The notes under the pieces are model-generated. The model did no database searches, was not told the origin of the DNA, and saw nothing but the letters and a program-made list of their open reading frames with translations. The translations under genes and the position numbers were made by a program. From Paludibacteraceae bacterium (GTDB taxonomy: Bacteria > Bacteroidota > Bacteroidia > Bacteroidales > Paludibacteraceae), in contig JAFSPA010000006.1 of assembly GCA_017443145.1 (NCBI GenBank), positions 186,001-250,000 on the forward strand: a stretch of DNA of 64,000 bases. Direction: 5' to 3'. This document shows, in pieces, positions 24,912 through 34,700 of this stretch; the first letter of the stretch is position 1, and each line of letters begins with the position of its first letter.

Positions 24912-27017
24912 GTGGAATTAGCACATCAAGACATAGGATATTGTAAGGGTGTCGGTAACAAGCGTGCCGACACTCTTCGTAAAGAGCTGAACGTAGTCAC
25001 TGCGTTGGACATGGTGACTATGGTGTTGCCGTATAAATATACGGACCGCAGTAAGTTCTACAAGATACATGAGATAGCTGACGAGGACACCACCGTACAG
25101 ATTATCGGCGAGGTGACGGAGTGGCATATGGTAGGTATCAATAAGGGCCAGCGGTTGATTGCGACCTTTACGGACGGGCAACACACGGTTGAGTTGGTGT
25201 GGTTTAAGGGCATCCAGTACGTTAAATTAGAGAAAGGGGTACAGTATTTACTCTTTGGAAAGCCCAGCCGTTACAACCATCAGTATAACTTCGTTCACCC
25301 GGAACTCACACCTATGTCTAAGGTGAAGCCCCAGATGCTTCAGGGTCTGGAGCCGGACTACAACACTACGGAACGGATGAAGCGCATTGGCCTCAACTCG
25401 AAGGGTGTGCGCTCTATTATGGCCACGCTGATGCCGGATGTGAAGCGCGGTGTGGCAGAGACGATAGGGCAAGACATCGTGGAGAAGTACCATCTGATGA
25501 GTCGTCGGGACGCTATCCTTAATGTTCATTTTCCACCTAATACGGCGGTAATGCAGAAAGCTCGCGAACGAATGAAGTTCGAGGAGCTGTTCTATATTCA
25601 GTTGCATATACTGCGTCAGATGAAGCGCCGTGAAAACAACGAGGGTTTTGTAATGCCTCTTGTGGGGCAGCACTTCAATCGATTCTATCACGAGCAGTTG
25701 CCGTTTGAATTGACTAATGCGCAGAAGCGCGTCATTCGCGAGATACATGCTGACATGAAATCCGGCAAGCAGATGAACCGTTTGCTGCAGGGCGATGTAG
25801 GTAGCGGTAAGACTTTAGTGGCGTTACTGTGCGCACTATTGGCGGTAGATAACGGCTATCAGGCTTGTATTATGGCACCAACGGAGATATTGGCCAACCA
25901 ACACTACACCACATTGCAGCAGATGTTACGTCCTAAGGACGGCGGTGAGCCTATTGCACGAATAGCACTGCTGACCGGTTCGACGACGCAGAAAGAGCGT
26001 GGGCTATTACACGACGCACTACGGAATGGGACACTCAATATATTAATAGGTACGCACGCGTTAATAGAGGACGAGGTTCAGTTTGCCAATTTGGGATTGG
26101 TGATAGTGGATGAGCAGCATCGTTTCGGTGTTGCGCAGCGCGCTAAACTGTGGACGAAGAATATCCGTCCGCCTCATGTGTTAGTAATGACTGCGACTCC
26201 TATTCCGCGCACGTTAGCCATGACGGTGTACGGTGATTTGAAGACCAGTATGCTGGACGAGTTACCTCCGGGCCGTAAGCCGGTAACGACGGTGCACTAC
26301 TCTATTCAGCGCAAGGCGAGTGTTAATCAGTTTATCCGCAAACAGATTGAATTAGGGCGACAGGTATATGTAGTCTTCCCGCTTATTAAGGAGAACGAGA
26401 AATTAGATTTATTAGACTTGCAGAACGGCTATAACGAGTTATGCGACACGTTCCCAGAGTATCGTATCTCAATGGTTCACGGTCAGATGCGGGCAAGGGA
26501 TAAGGACGAACAGATGCAGCGTTTTGTGAGTGGTGAGACGCAGATTTTGGTAGCGACGACGGTTATTGAGGTCGGCGTTAATGTGCCTAATGCGAGCGTG
26601 ATGATTATCGAGAACGCTGAGCGTTTTGGTCTGAGCCAGTTGCACCAGTTACGCGGTCGTGTTGGTCGCGGAGCAGAGCAAAGTTACTGCGTGCTGATGA
26701 CGAAGATGGAGCTGAGCAAAGAGACGCGTCAGCGGATGGATATTATGGTGGCGACGAATGACGGTTTCCGGATTGCGGAGGCAGACCTGCAGTTACGCGG
26801 TCCCGGAGACTTAGAAGGTACGCAGCAGTCGGGTTTGCCGTTTGAACTACATATTGCCAGTCTGGTGACCGATGGTCAGATATTAGATTTGGCCCGCAGT
26901 GCTGCCAAAGAGATATTGGATAGTGATCCGTTATTAGAGGACCAATATAATCAGATGTATAAACGCCGCCTGGACGTATTACGCCAGACGACGACTTACT
27001 TCGGAGAGATATCCTAA
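24912..27017 (+). CDS. recG: ATP-dependent DNA helicase RecG
   Basis: A 701-aa helicase that remodels stalled replication forks and Holliday junctions. The N-terminal wedge begins DIGYCKGVGNKRADTLRKEL. The helicase core has the P-loop QGDVGSGKTLVAL, DEQH box VDEQHRFGVAQRAKLW, TATPIPRTLAMTVYGD, VATTVIEVGVNVPNA and QLHQLRGRVGRG. The start is GTG at 24912, immediately after the tonB stop. No later Met precedes the wedge motif, so this start is preferred and implies tight coupling to tonB. Confidence 0.94.
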   Translation: MELAHQDIGYCKGVGNKRADTLRKELNVVTALDMVTMVLPYKYTDRSKFYKIHEIADEDTTVQIIGEVTEWHMVGINKGQRLIATFTDGQHTVELVWFKGIQYVKLEKGVQYLLFGKPSRYNHQYNFVHPELTPMSKVKPQMLQGLEPDYNTTERMKRIGLNSKGVRSIMATLMPDVKRGVAETIGQDIVEKYHLMSRRDAILNVHFPPNTAVMQKARERMKFEELFYIQLHILRQMKRRENNEGFVMPLVGQHFNRFYHEQLPFELTNAQKRVIREIHADMKSGKQMNRLLQGDVGSGKTLVALLCALLAVDNGYQACIMAPTEILANQHYTTLQQMLRPKDGGEPIARIALLTGSTTQKERGLLHDALRNGTLNILIGTHALIEDEVQFANLGLVIVDEQHRFGVAQRAKLWTKNIRPPHVLVMTATPIPRTLAMTVYGDLKTSMLDELPPGRKPVTTVHYSIQRKASVNQFIRKQIELGRQVYVVFPLIKENEKLDLLDLQNGYNELCDTFPEYRISMVHGQMRARDKDEQMQRFVSGETQILVATTVIEVGVNVPNASVMIIENAERFGLSQLHQLRGRVGRGAEQSYCVLMTKMELSKETRQRMDIMVATNDGFRIAEADLQLRGPGDLEGTQQSGLPFELHIASLVTDGQILDLARSAAKEILDSDPLLEDQYNQMYKRRLDVLRQTTTYFGEIS

Positions 27018-27032
27018 CTCCCGTAGCAAAGG

Positions 27033-27076
27033 GGGACATCACCGGGACTTCTCGGGGACTTATCAAAGATTCATCA
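27033..27076. repeat. 11-bp-period array between recG and the PqqD-like gene
   Basis: GGGACATCACC, GGGACTTCTCG, GGGACTTATCA, AAGATTCATCA. It fills most of the 65-bp gap between two convergent genes. Confidence 0.6.
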
Positions 27077-27082
27077 ACGGGT

Positions 27083-27361
27083 TTATTCAACCGCTATTCC
27101 AACTTCAATCCAGTCGGCAATGACGAGTTTTGCATCCTCAAGGGCGAGGGTGCGTGTAACGTCGTACTCGTCACAGAGCCAGTCAGCCATTATGTCGGCG
27201 GTGATATTCTCGCCTTTATGTTTCTCGCACTGCTTCCAGAGGTAGGCTGCAGTCTCGTTGAAGGTTATCATTCGGTCGAAGTTGACTTGCTCAGCACTCT
27301 CGCCGAGAAGCATCCACTCGCCACCAATAGGGCGAAGTTTAAAGCCTTTTTTTATACGCAT
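27083..27361 (-). CDS. PqqD-family protein (RiPP recognition element-like)
   Basis: A 92-aa protein of the PqqD type, a winged-helix peptide-binding fold that elsewhere presents leader peptides to modifying enzymes. It has GFKLRPIGGEWMLLG, then the conserved ITFNETAAYLWKQC helix, and a C-terminal ALEDAKLVIADWIEVGI. It is the last gene of the large minus-strand operon and overlaps the upstream signal peptidase gene by 10 bp. No radical-SAM enzyme, cyclase or precursor peptide is visible nearby, so it may serve another peptide-binding role. Confidence 0.8.
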   Translation of the reverse strand: MRIKKGFKLRPIGGEWMLLGESAEQVNFDRMITFNETAAYLWKQCEKHKGENITADIMADWLCDEYDVTRTLALEDAKLVIADWIEVGIAVE

Positions 27362-27798
27362 AGGTGTCTATATATTTTCAGTAGTAGTTTTCGTAGTGGA
27401 CGGAGGTGATACCATAGTCTGCCTCGTGTGAGGCGTTTGGTTTTTCCGTTTGGTGAAATTATTTGGACGACGGTACCGATGATGTCGTTGGGGGTGCAGT
27501 GTTCGGTGCCGACGAGGTTACCGTCACCTTGGAGGGTGACGTCGCCGTTTTTTATCGCAATTATGCGATGCAAGACGTATTTGTGATTTGTGATTTGTGA
27601 ATTGTGATTTGTGATTTCGGCCAGGACGATGTCGCCGACTTGGACGGCGGGTAGGCGTCGGAGGATGACGGTGTCACGTTCACCTTCGATGAAGGGTCTC
27701 ATGCTCACACCGGTAGGTGTAAAACGAACATCCTTCCCATCTCGGAGGAGGATGTCCATTTCGGGTATTAATATGTCGTTGTCCACTTTGTGCGGCAT
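27352..27798 (-). CDS. S26-family signal peptidase, Ser-His type
   Basis: A 148-aa peptidase-fold protein. The nucleophile block TGVSMRPFIEG places the catalytic Ser at residue 32. The general-base block reads YVLHRIIAI with His77, as in the ER/archaeal SipW-like signal peptidases rather than the Ser-Lys LepB type. QGDGN and NDIIGTVVQI complete the fold. No membrane helix is evident, so it may be peripheral or act on cytosolic or membrane-bound substrates. A 7-bp array encodes residues about 62-73, directly before the catalytic His. It sits in an operon with a PqqD-like protein and membrane proteins, and may process a dedicated substrate. Confidence 0.82.
   Translation of the reverse strand: MPHKVDNDILIPEMDILLRDGKDVRFTPTGVSMRPFIEGERDTVILRRLPAVQVGDIVLAEITNHNSQITNHKYVLHRIIAIKNGDVTLQGDGNLVGTEHCTPNDIIGTVVQIISPNGKTKRLTRGRLWYHLRPLRKLLLKIYRHLCV
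27579..27613. repeat. In-frame 7-bp-period array in the signal peptidase gene
   Basis: On the plus strand ATTTGTG three times, AATTGTG, ATTTGTG. The minus-strand gene reads this as TNHNSQITNHK, four residues before the catalytic His77. Confidence 0.85.
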
Positions 27799-27800
27799 TT

Positions 27801-27824
27801 CGTACTACCGTTATTCCGTTATTT
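27801..27824. repeat. 8-bp-period array over the stop of the two-TM gene
   Basis: CGTACTAC, CGTTATTC, CGTTATTT. The stop of the 69-aa gene (27811-27813) lies inside the second unit. Confidence 0.7.
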
Positions 27825-28020
27825 CGTCCTTATTGGCTTGATTCTTTTGTTCGTCCTCTTTCTCGCGGATACGGAAGGAGCCGCGGATAACGATGATGAG
27901 TAAGCCGGCAACGAGAACGTAGTTGGCATACTCCTTCCACGGGGTAAAGGTTAGCACGGCTCCAGCGAGGAGGACGATAAGGCCAATTATAAGTAGTATC
28001 TGTGATTTCTTATGTGCCAT
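27811..28020 (-). CDS. Small two-helix membrane protein
   Basis: A 69-aa protein with hydrophobic segments at about 8-25 and 33-46, followed by a charged tail. The start is one base after the stop of the upstream gene, and the signal peptidase follows by 12 bp, so it belongs to the operon. No family recognised. It could anchor the soluble peptidase or be a substrate, but nothing in the sequence decides this. Confidence 0.7.
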   Translation of the reverse strand: MAHKKSQILLIIGLIVLLAGAVLTFTPWKEYANYVLVAGLLIIVIRGSFRIREKEDEQKNQANKDEITE

Positions 28021-28021
28021 A

Positions 28022-28774
28022 TCATGCCATTTGTTTTTTACGTCGGATGATTACCGAGCCTGCATAAACCAATGCAGCCAATAAAAGGGTGTAGAGCCCA
28101 TCACCTATCGGGTCCATAAAAGGATCAAGTGGTTTGCCACCTACTCTTCTTGGTCCGGCAGCGGTTGCAGTAGCATCTACACTGTTGGCAGCGATGAGTC
28201 GTTGCTCGGTCTCGAGAGTATTCTGCGCAGAGAGTGCTCGAGACGAAGTCCAGACGGCAGTAGATACAACCATATTGGAGGTAGAGCTACTAAACGGTAC
28301 GGACGAAGACACTTGGGAAGTAGAGTTTACGGCAGCAGCCCCTCCAGTAGTGACACCTGCGCCTACGTTATGCACCTTAGCCGAAGAGGTAGTGTGCACT
28401 TTGATGGCGGGTGATGAGGTGGTAGAACCATTTGCGGAGTGGCTGACGGGATTGACCGTTGGTACGTCGTGTCGGATGAGTCCTCCGGGGGTATAGTCCG
28501 CGTGGTAATATGAGGCAATAGTGCGGCCGGTGGAGTGTTTAGATGGTCCAGGCGCGACGAAGGCGTCCACCCGAACCACACTATTCTCAAAGCCATTGAC
28601 TGCAGCCTGGTCGGAGGCGTCGGTACCGTTTGGTTTCAGCACATAGGTGGAGATCAAGATAAAGAGGTAACCGATACCGAAGATTATACCGCAGAATATC
28701 ACCCACCGACGAGTTGCTCGCCGTTTCTCCTGCCGTAAGATAGCCCTCATATTCTTAGCAATGTCTATACGCAT
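28022..28774 (-). CDS. Bitopic Ser/Thr-rich protein with VHTTSSA motif and PIGDG-TM-basic tail
   Basis: A 250-aa protein of unknown function. A basic N-terminus precedes a membrane helix at about 25-44. A Ser/Thr/Ala-rich low-complexity region follows (about 105-205), containing VHTTSSAKV at 126-134. GPRRVGGKPLDPFMDPIGDG leads into a second helix (227-243) and the tail RRKKQMA. The ending resembles motif-TM-basic sorting tails. It follows the giant 2874-aa protein by 20 bp and precedes the two-TM protein by one base. The protein at 4777-5310 shares the VHTTSSA motif, composition and tail layout. Confidence 0.8.
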   Translation of the reverse strand: MRIDIAKNMRAILRQEKRRATRRWVIFCGIIFGIGYLFILISTYVLKPNGTDASDQAAVNGFENSVVRVDAFVAPGPSKHSTGRTIASYYHADYTPGGLIRHDVPTVNPVSHSANGSTTSSPAIKVHTTSSAKVHNVGAGVTTGGAAAVNSTSQVSSSVPFSSSTSNMVVSTAVWTSSRALSAQNTLETEQRLIAANSVDATATAAGPRRVGGKPLDPFMDPIGDGLYTLLLAALVYAGSVIIRRKKQMA

Positions 28775-28794
28775 AATTGTAAGGATTTAGAAGG

Positions 28795-31700
28795 TTAATA
28801 AACTACGGTTTCTAAGGTTTGTTGTCCGTCCGGTGTTTTGACACGAACGAAGTACAGTCCCGCAGTGTTTACAGTAGTACGGAAGATGCCACTCTCGGAT
28901 GAGTAATGCAATCTTGCGTCGAGGAGTTTACCACTGACGTCATAGACATAGATGTCAGCATCATTAGTGAGTCCGCTAAGCATGAGGGTTCGGTTGACAG
29001 TTGTCAAGACGAGACCCTTATGGAGGTTATTGATAGAGGTTGTTATCTCAGGTTGCTTACGTTCTACCTTGACAGCGAGCAAGAAGCGGGATGTGTTATC
29101 TCCTCGTTTAGTGTTGAAGACGTAGTCTTCTTGGAGGAGGTTATGCCACTTAGCGTCTGCATTGTCGTTATCATAGATGTAAGCCTCTTTGACTTCGTCT
29201 AACGGATAGTGTGCACTAACGGTGAAGCGGTATTGTCCGTCGGCTGCAGCGAAGAAGCTGAGCGGTACACCAGCCGCAGCGGTTGAATCAGGCAGAGCGT
29301 TGAAGGCCATCTCACCTTCGTTATTGCGAGACGCAAGAACGGGCTTGGTGTAGTAGGTATAATATGTACCTCTCATCTTCACGAGGTCACGCATCATATC
29401 GTAGTCGTTGGTGAACTTATCCGACATGAGGAGAGTGGTCTCGTCACTCTCGCCATCGGTATTGATGAGGTCAACGCCGAACCACACTTCGTGGTTATCC
29501 ACGATGTCTTCGGCAGGAGCACGACGGATGACAGGACTCGGACCGTCTTCTTTATTGGTAGTCACGAAGTTGATACCCTTATTTTCATCCGGGTTACCAC
29601 CAAGTTGTACGAAGTAAGAAGTGAATGGCGGCATATCGAAGCCTCCGATAGTGGTTTGCTTGTATTCGCTCCAACCGTTATCTTGTGGAACGACGATGTA
29701 GTACAACGGTGTTGCCGCATCGTCTCCCGTACCGTCCTTAATTACCCAGTGACCCAGCCAAGGATCTTCGTCCGGGTCGTGTATCAAGGTGCCGGCAGCG
29801 AGAGGAGTTGTAGTAGTAGGCAGGTTGTAGTACATCATATACGGGTTACCGATGAGGTTCCAACCTTTATGGTTCGGACGGAGTTCTGCGACGTTACCAC
29901 CCCAAGCGTGCAGGTCACCAATGAGCTTGTCATCATTCTCTTCGGTGAGAACGGTGTTCGCCATCGGGAAGCGGAACTCGCGTTGTACCTTACCGTCACC
30001 GGGTATAGCGATGATATAGCCAATACCTTTCTTGAGGACGTCGGTAGAGGTGAGGTCTTTCCAAGATGTCGATTTTGTAGCTGCACGGTGTTCGCCGTCA
30101 TACGAGCAGAGGAGGAAGTCAGTACCGACTTGCGGTATTGCCGTTTCGTTCTCATTAGCATATCGGATATCGCTTACGTTGCAATCATACGGCAGTGTGA
30201 AGTAGTGCCAGTTGGTCGGGTCGATACGGATATCCAGGTACGTTGCATCGTCGGTGAGCACATTCAGCGTTCCCTCAATCTTAGCACTTGCCACATCATC
30301 TTCTTGGCGACGCAGGGCAAGGGAATTGGCAGTATAGTGCGTATTTTCAGGCACAATCAACTGACCGCCGGGATAAACTTTAATATTCTGTACTCGCGGA
30401 ACGTCCTTTGCATCAGTATCTTCCACTTTTGTGAGTGTACCAGTTCCCAAGACAACTACATCACAAGTTCTACAACGTTCTACAGAGAGAATATAATCAG
30501 GTGTCCAAGTGGACGGGTCATTCGCATCGACTTTATCAATAACCAATTCGCTGAACAACGAGTCATTCGTATACTTATTACCGGCAATGATAATTGGTAC
30601 CTGTTGAGAAGTTTCTGTCAATAACGTGCCTTCTTTCTTCAACTGGAAGCGGATATTAAGGCATGCGTAGTTAGATAGTTTGGTGATTGGAATTGTGTAC
30701 AAGTGCGTCTCATCATCGTGGGTGTACGAATCCAAAGTTGTGCCAGGATCAATAGTGACCCAATCAATGTAGTAGTCAGTGAAGTTGAATGCTCCTAAAT
30801 CTTGGTATGAGTTGCAGGTGGCTTTACTATCGTCACTAACTCCTGCGGCAGTCTGGTGATCTGTATCCATACATACGGCGCGTCCGTTCCACTCGGGGAG
30901 ATATGTTGTCCCGCCTTCAGTATGAGACGTACAGGTGACGAACTGTGCACCACTATTCATGGTTACGGCAGAATCTCCGGATACTACACGTTTGTCACGG
31001 AAGAGGATACAGCGCGCTGTTGTCAGATCGATGTATTCATCATCTAAGTTTATTCCAAATCCATCAAGGATAGCTTTCTTCTCTGCGTCATTAGATGGTT
31101 CTATGGAGGATGCTTCGTACAAATAGTCAAATGCTTCGTCGGTTACAGATTTACCATAGTCCATATTCTTTACACGAATAGACCAACCTAAGTCATTAAG
31201 ACGGTTTGCACAGTTCTTGACCTTTCCGGGATCCCCTGTCGCACCTATGACATCAATAAGATTGTCGTTTTTCTCTAAGCAGATAGCATCATTACCATTA
31301 AACTGCATCAACGGGAATGTTTCTCCACCATAATAGGTAGAGTTGTCACACTCAATCCAGCGTGGATTATCCGTTACTTCCTTATGCGTGGCCACTTCGT
31401 TAAGATAGTCCACTGAACATGCAGAAAGGTTAGCTTGTGATCCCGTGGTCAGGGGTCGAGTAAAGAATACTATCTCGCGTCCGGCTTTGATAGTACCAAG
31501 AGCAGAAATAGGATATTCTGTAGTTCCACTATATACCGAGGTCTCAATAGCTGCTTCTGTTTTTGGAGCAGAGCAGTTCTTCGTGTACAATTTGTAGTCG
31601 GACAAGTCTATATCATGGCCTGTACCATTGAAGATAGCTACCAACTTCATGTCTCCGGATCCCTCAAAGTACTTAGAGAAGAAGAGTTCAGTTGCATTGC

Positions 31701-34700
31701 CACCACCACCGGTGATAGAGCCTTTTTCCTCTTGACCGTCAATCACAATAACAGGATCAAGGTCTTCGTCCTTGTCAACAAAGATTACCACCGCATCTTC
31801 TTTCCACTCGGTAATATCGATCTGCGGGCCGGTGGTCATGAAAGAGTCAATCACATAACATGCCTCATCACCGGTAGGTATGAGTTTGAACCAATACTTG
31901 GTGGTGTCTTGGAGACCTGTCAATACATATGGCTGTGAAGTGACAGTTACGGATTGAACTTGTGTTGTTAAGTTTTTATCGCTATAGAGGTTAATCTGCA
32001 CGCTGGTTGCATTGCTTTCCCAAGAGAATGTAGCATCGGCACGGCGAGCACTTACTGTCACATTTCCCGGTTGGGTTGTACATCCTGACTCAACGATATA
32101 GAAGATAGTGGATGTAGATGAAGATTCAGCGTATAGACCGAACTTAGCGCCATATCCCAAACGACGAGTCGGGTAGTCCGGATGGTTCGGGTTAGAGATG
32201 GTGTATTGCACACCATCGGTGGTAGTCAGTAACCATTCATAATTATCTGTTGCAGCGGTAGCTACCGATGTCCTGTTTTGGATGTTTGTTTGGCCGGTTC
32301 CGGATGCTTTATTACTCCACAAACAGAGGTTATCATTACCTACCAGACGTACGCGGTCGCCCTTGATAGCGTAGTTGTCAGCATGATTGGATGCTAAGGT
32401 ATAGATGATGGTCGAAGGAGAAACATCCACTTTAGTAGGTGTGGTTAAGTTATCAGGAACCACCTGTACACCGTCGTACTCGCCCGGTCCACCGGACATG
32501 TTAGCCGGCAGGGCATACCAAGTATCGGATTTCTTAGTAATGAGCAAGAACTCTTCGGGCAGTGAACGTCCGCTGACAGTGATCTCTTTGGTGATAGAAC
32601 CGGCAGTGAGGGTGATGGTTGCATTCGGCTCGGTCACGTTGTACTCAACCGGTGTATATTCTACGGTAAGCGTCGTCGCGAGGCTGGACTTATCACCCGG
32701 AACAGCTGTTTCTGCCAATGAAACAGTGAAGTGGCTGTTTGAAGAAGTAGCAGATAACGTAACTGCTTCATCAAAGCCGGCAGCAGAAACGTTAATGACA
32801 CGTTTTACTTTCTGACCCTTAGTTGCGGTTATCCAGCCGACATTCTTCGCGCTGATATCTGCTCCGCAAGTAGTGGTGTAGCCGGTGTAAGTAGAACTAC
32901 CGCCTGCAGTGTATGTGATGACAATATTTTGTATTCCAGGACCAAAGGTAGAAGTATTAGTTGTACTACTAAATACCAACGAACCGCTTCCTGTTAATCC
33001 ACTGACACTAATAGACTTGGAAGCCATTGAGCTTGAAGTGGCAGAAGTACTACCAACAGTAGTTCCTCCAGAAGTTTTAACACTAATAGTATTATAGTCG
33101 GAGCCTCCTACCGTTCTAGTCCTATACGTAATACTTGATACTGTACTCAAGTCATCTATGACAGGCGAAGTAAGCGTTGCTCCTTCGCATAGAATCCAAT
33201 AAGGAGAACCTCCTGTCGAGGTACAGACATTTGAAACCGTCCAACCTGTACTTGAACCATAAGATCCGGTAATAGTTGTTTCTTCGGGTGTTCCACCACC
33301 ACCTTCGCCTTCCGTAGCATAGACAGCGTAGTAGGTAAGTGGGCTGGTACCCATCTTGTAGGAGGTAACGAAAGTAGTCGGTTTGGTATCAGTAGGTTCT
33401 GATATTTCTGCGGTACTCCATCCTACGAATGCCTTGCTTCCGCAACTCGCTGCTGTGGTTGGGAAGTTGATGTCTGCGCCCTCGATATATTGTTCGGTGG
33501 TTGTTGTGCCGGCGGCACTCCAAGTAACCGTGTATTTCGGTTTAGCGGTCATTGTTATGGTTACCACTACATCGGCATCAGGCATTGTAAAGGTGCGCTG
33601 CGTGCCGGTACCACTTAGAGTGACACCTGTTGCGGTTATATCGCTGATAGTGTATTCACCGTCCGGTGTAATGTCGATGGTAACGGTTTCGCCGTATTCG
33701 ATAGTCTGCGGCGTAGTAGCGGAGCTGTTGATTGTCGCAGTTGCTTTTCCGTCAGGAGTAATAACGTACGATACTTCGTGACTATTGATGCTCCAAACGG
33801 CGTAGAGGGTGGTATTGCTGGTGAACGTTACTTCGCCTCCATCCGCATAGGTAGCGGTTGTTGCCGTATTAGATTCAGACCAACCGAGGAAGGTGTAGCC
33901 CTCACGGGTGATGGTTGTATTAGTATTCAAAGCAGTTGCAGCATTGTACGCAACATCTTGATCAGCCATAGAGCCCGAACCGCCGTTCGCGTCAAAGGTA
34001 ACAGCTACGGTAGTCGGTGCAACACAAGAGGTTGTGTAGCCGGAATAAGTGGTAGAATTACCGGTGATAGTAATAGTTCCTATACCAACGTTACTGCCTT
34101 TCGTAAATACCATGCGAATATTCTTTTTCGTAAAGGTAGCTGATGTTGTCAATGTTCCTGTTGAATTTTGTGCTCCACTAATTGACAATGCCTCCACATC
34201 TGAATAAGTACCACCTTCAGTTGCACACTCCTTGATAGTCATAGTGGATGTGTTTCCTCCACCAATCATCTTATAGTCGAATGATAATGATGTAGGAACG
34301 GCATCTAATACGAATTGAATATAGTCGCCATTACCATCGAATTTTAGCAAATATGGAGCATTGCTTGCGGCGTATTCCCCCACTCCATCTTGCGTAACAC
34401 CATCTATATCCTCTAATGTAACAACTCCAGTACCATCGTACTCTATCAAATTCGATGAGCCGCTACCGCTGCCAGATTTCTCGGTTGCGAAGACAGCGTA
34501 ATAGTGGGTAGTGTTATTGGAAGGCATTTTTTTGGTGCTCGGGTCGGTGAAGAGATCGTCGGGAGCAGTGTCACCGGTGTAATCATCGTCGGTTGTCCAA
34601 CCCATAAAGACTTTCGAACCATCACAGTCGGAAGAAGTAGGAGCAGTAATACCCACTAAGTCTTCGTCGGAGTAGTTGGTTTCTTCGGTAGGAGTATTAT

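Noticed and set aside
29491..30624. 377-codon open frame opposite the giant nuclease gene
   Set aside because: Antisense shadow with no recognisable motif or promoter. The minus-strand gene has clear domains throughout.
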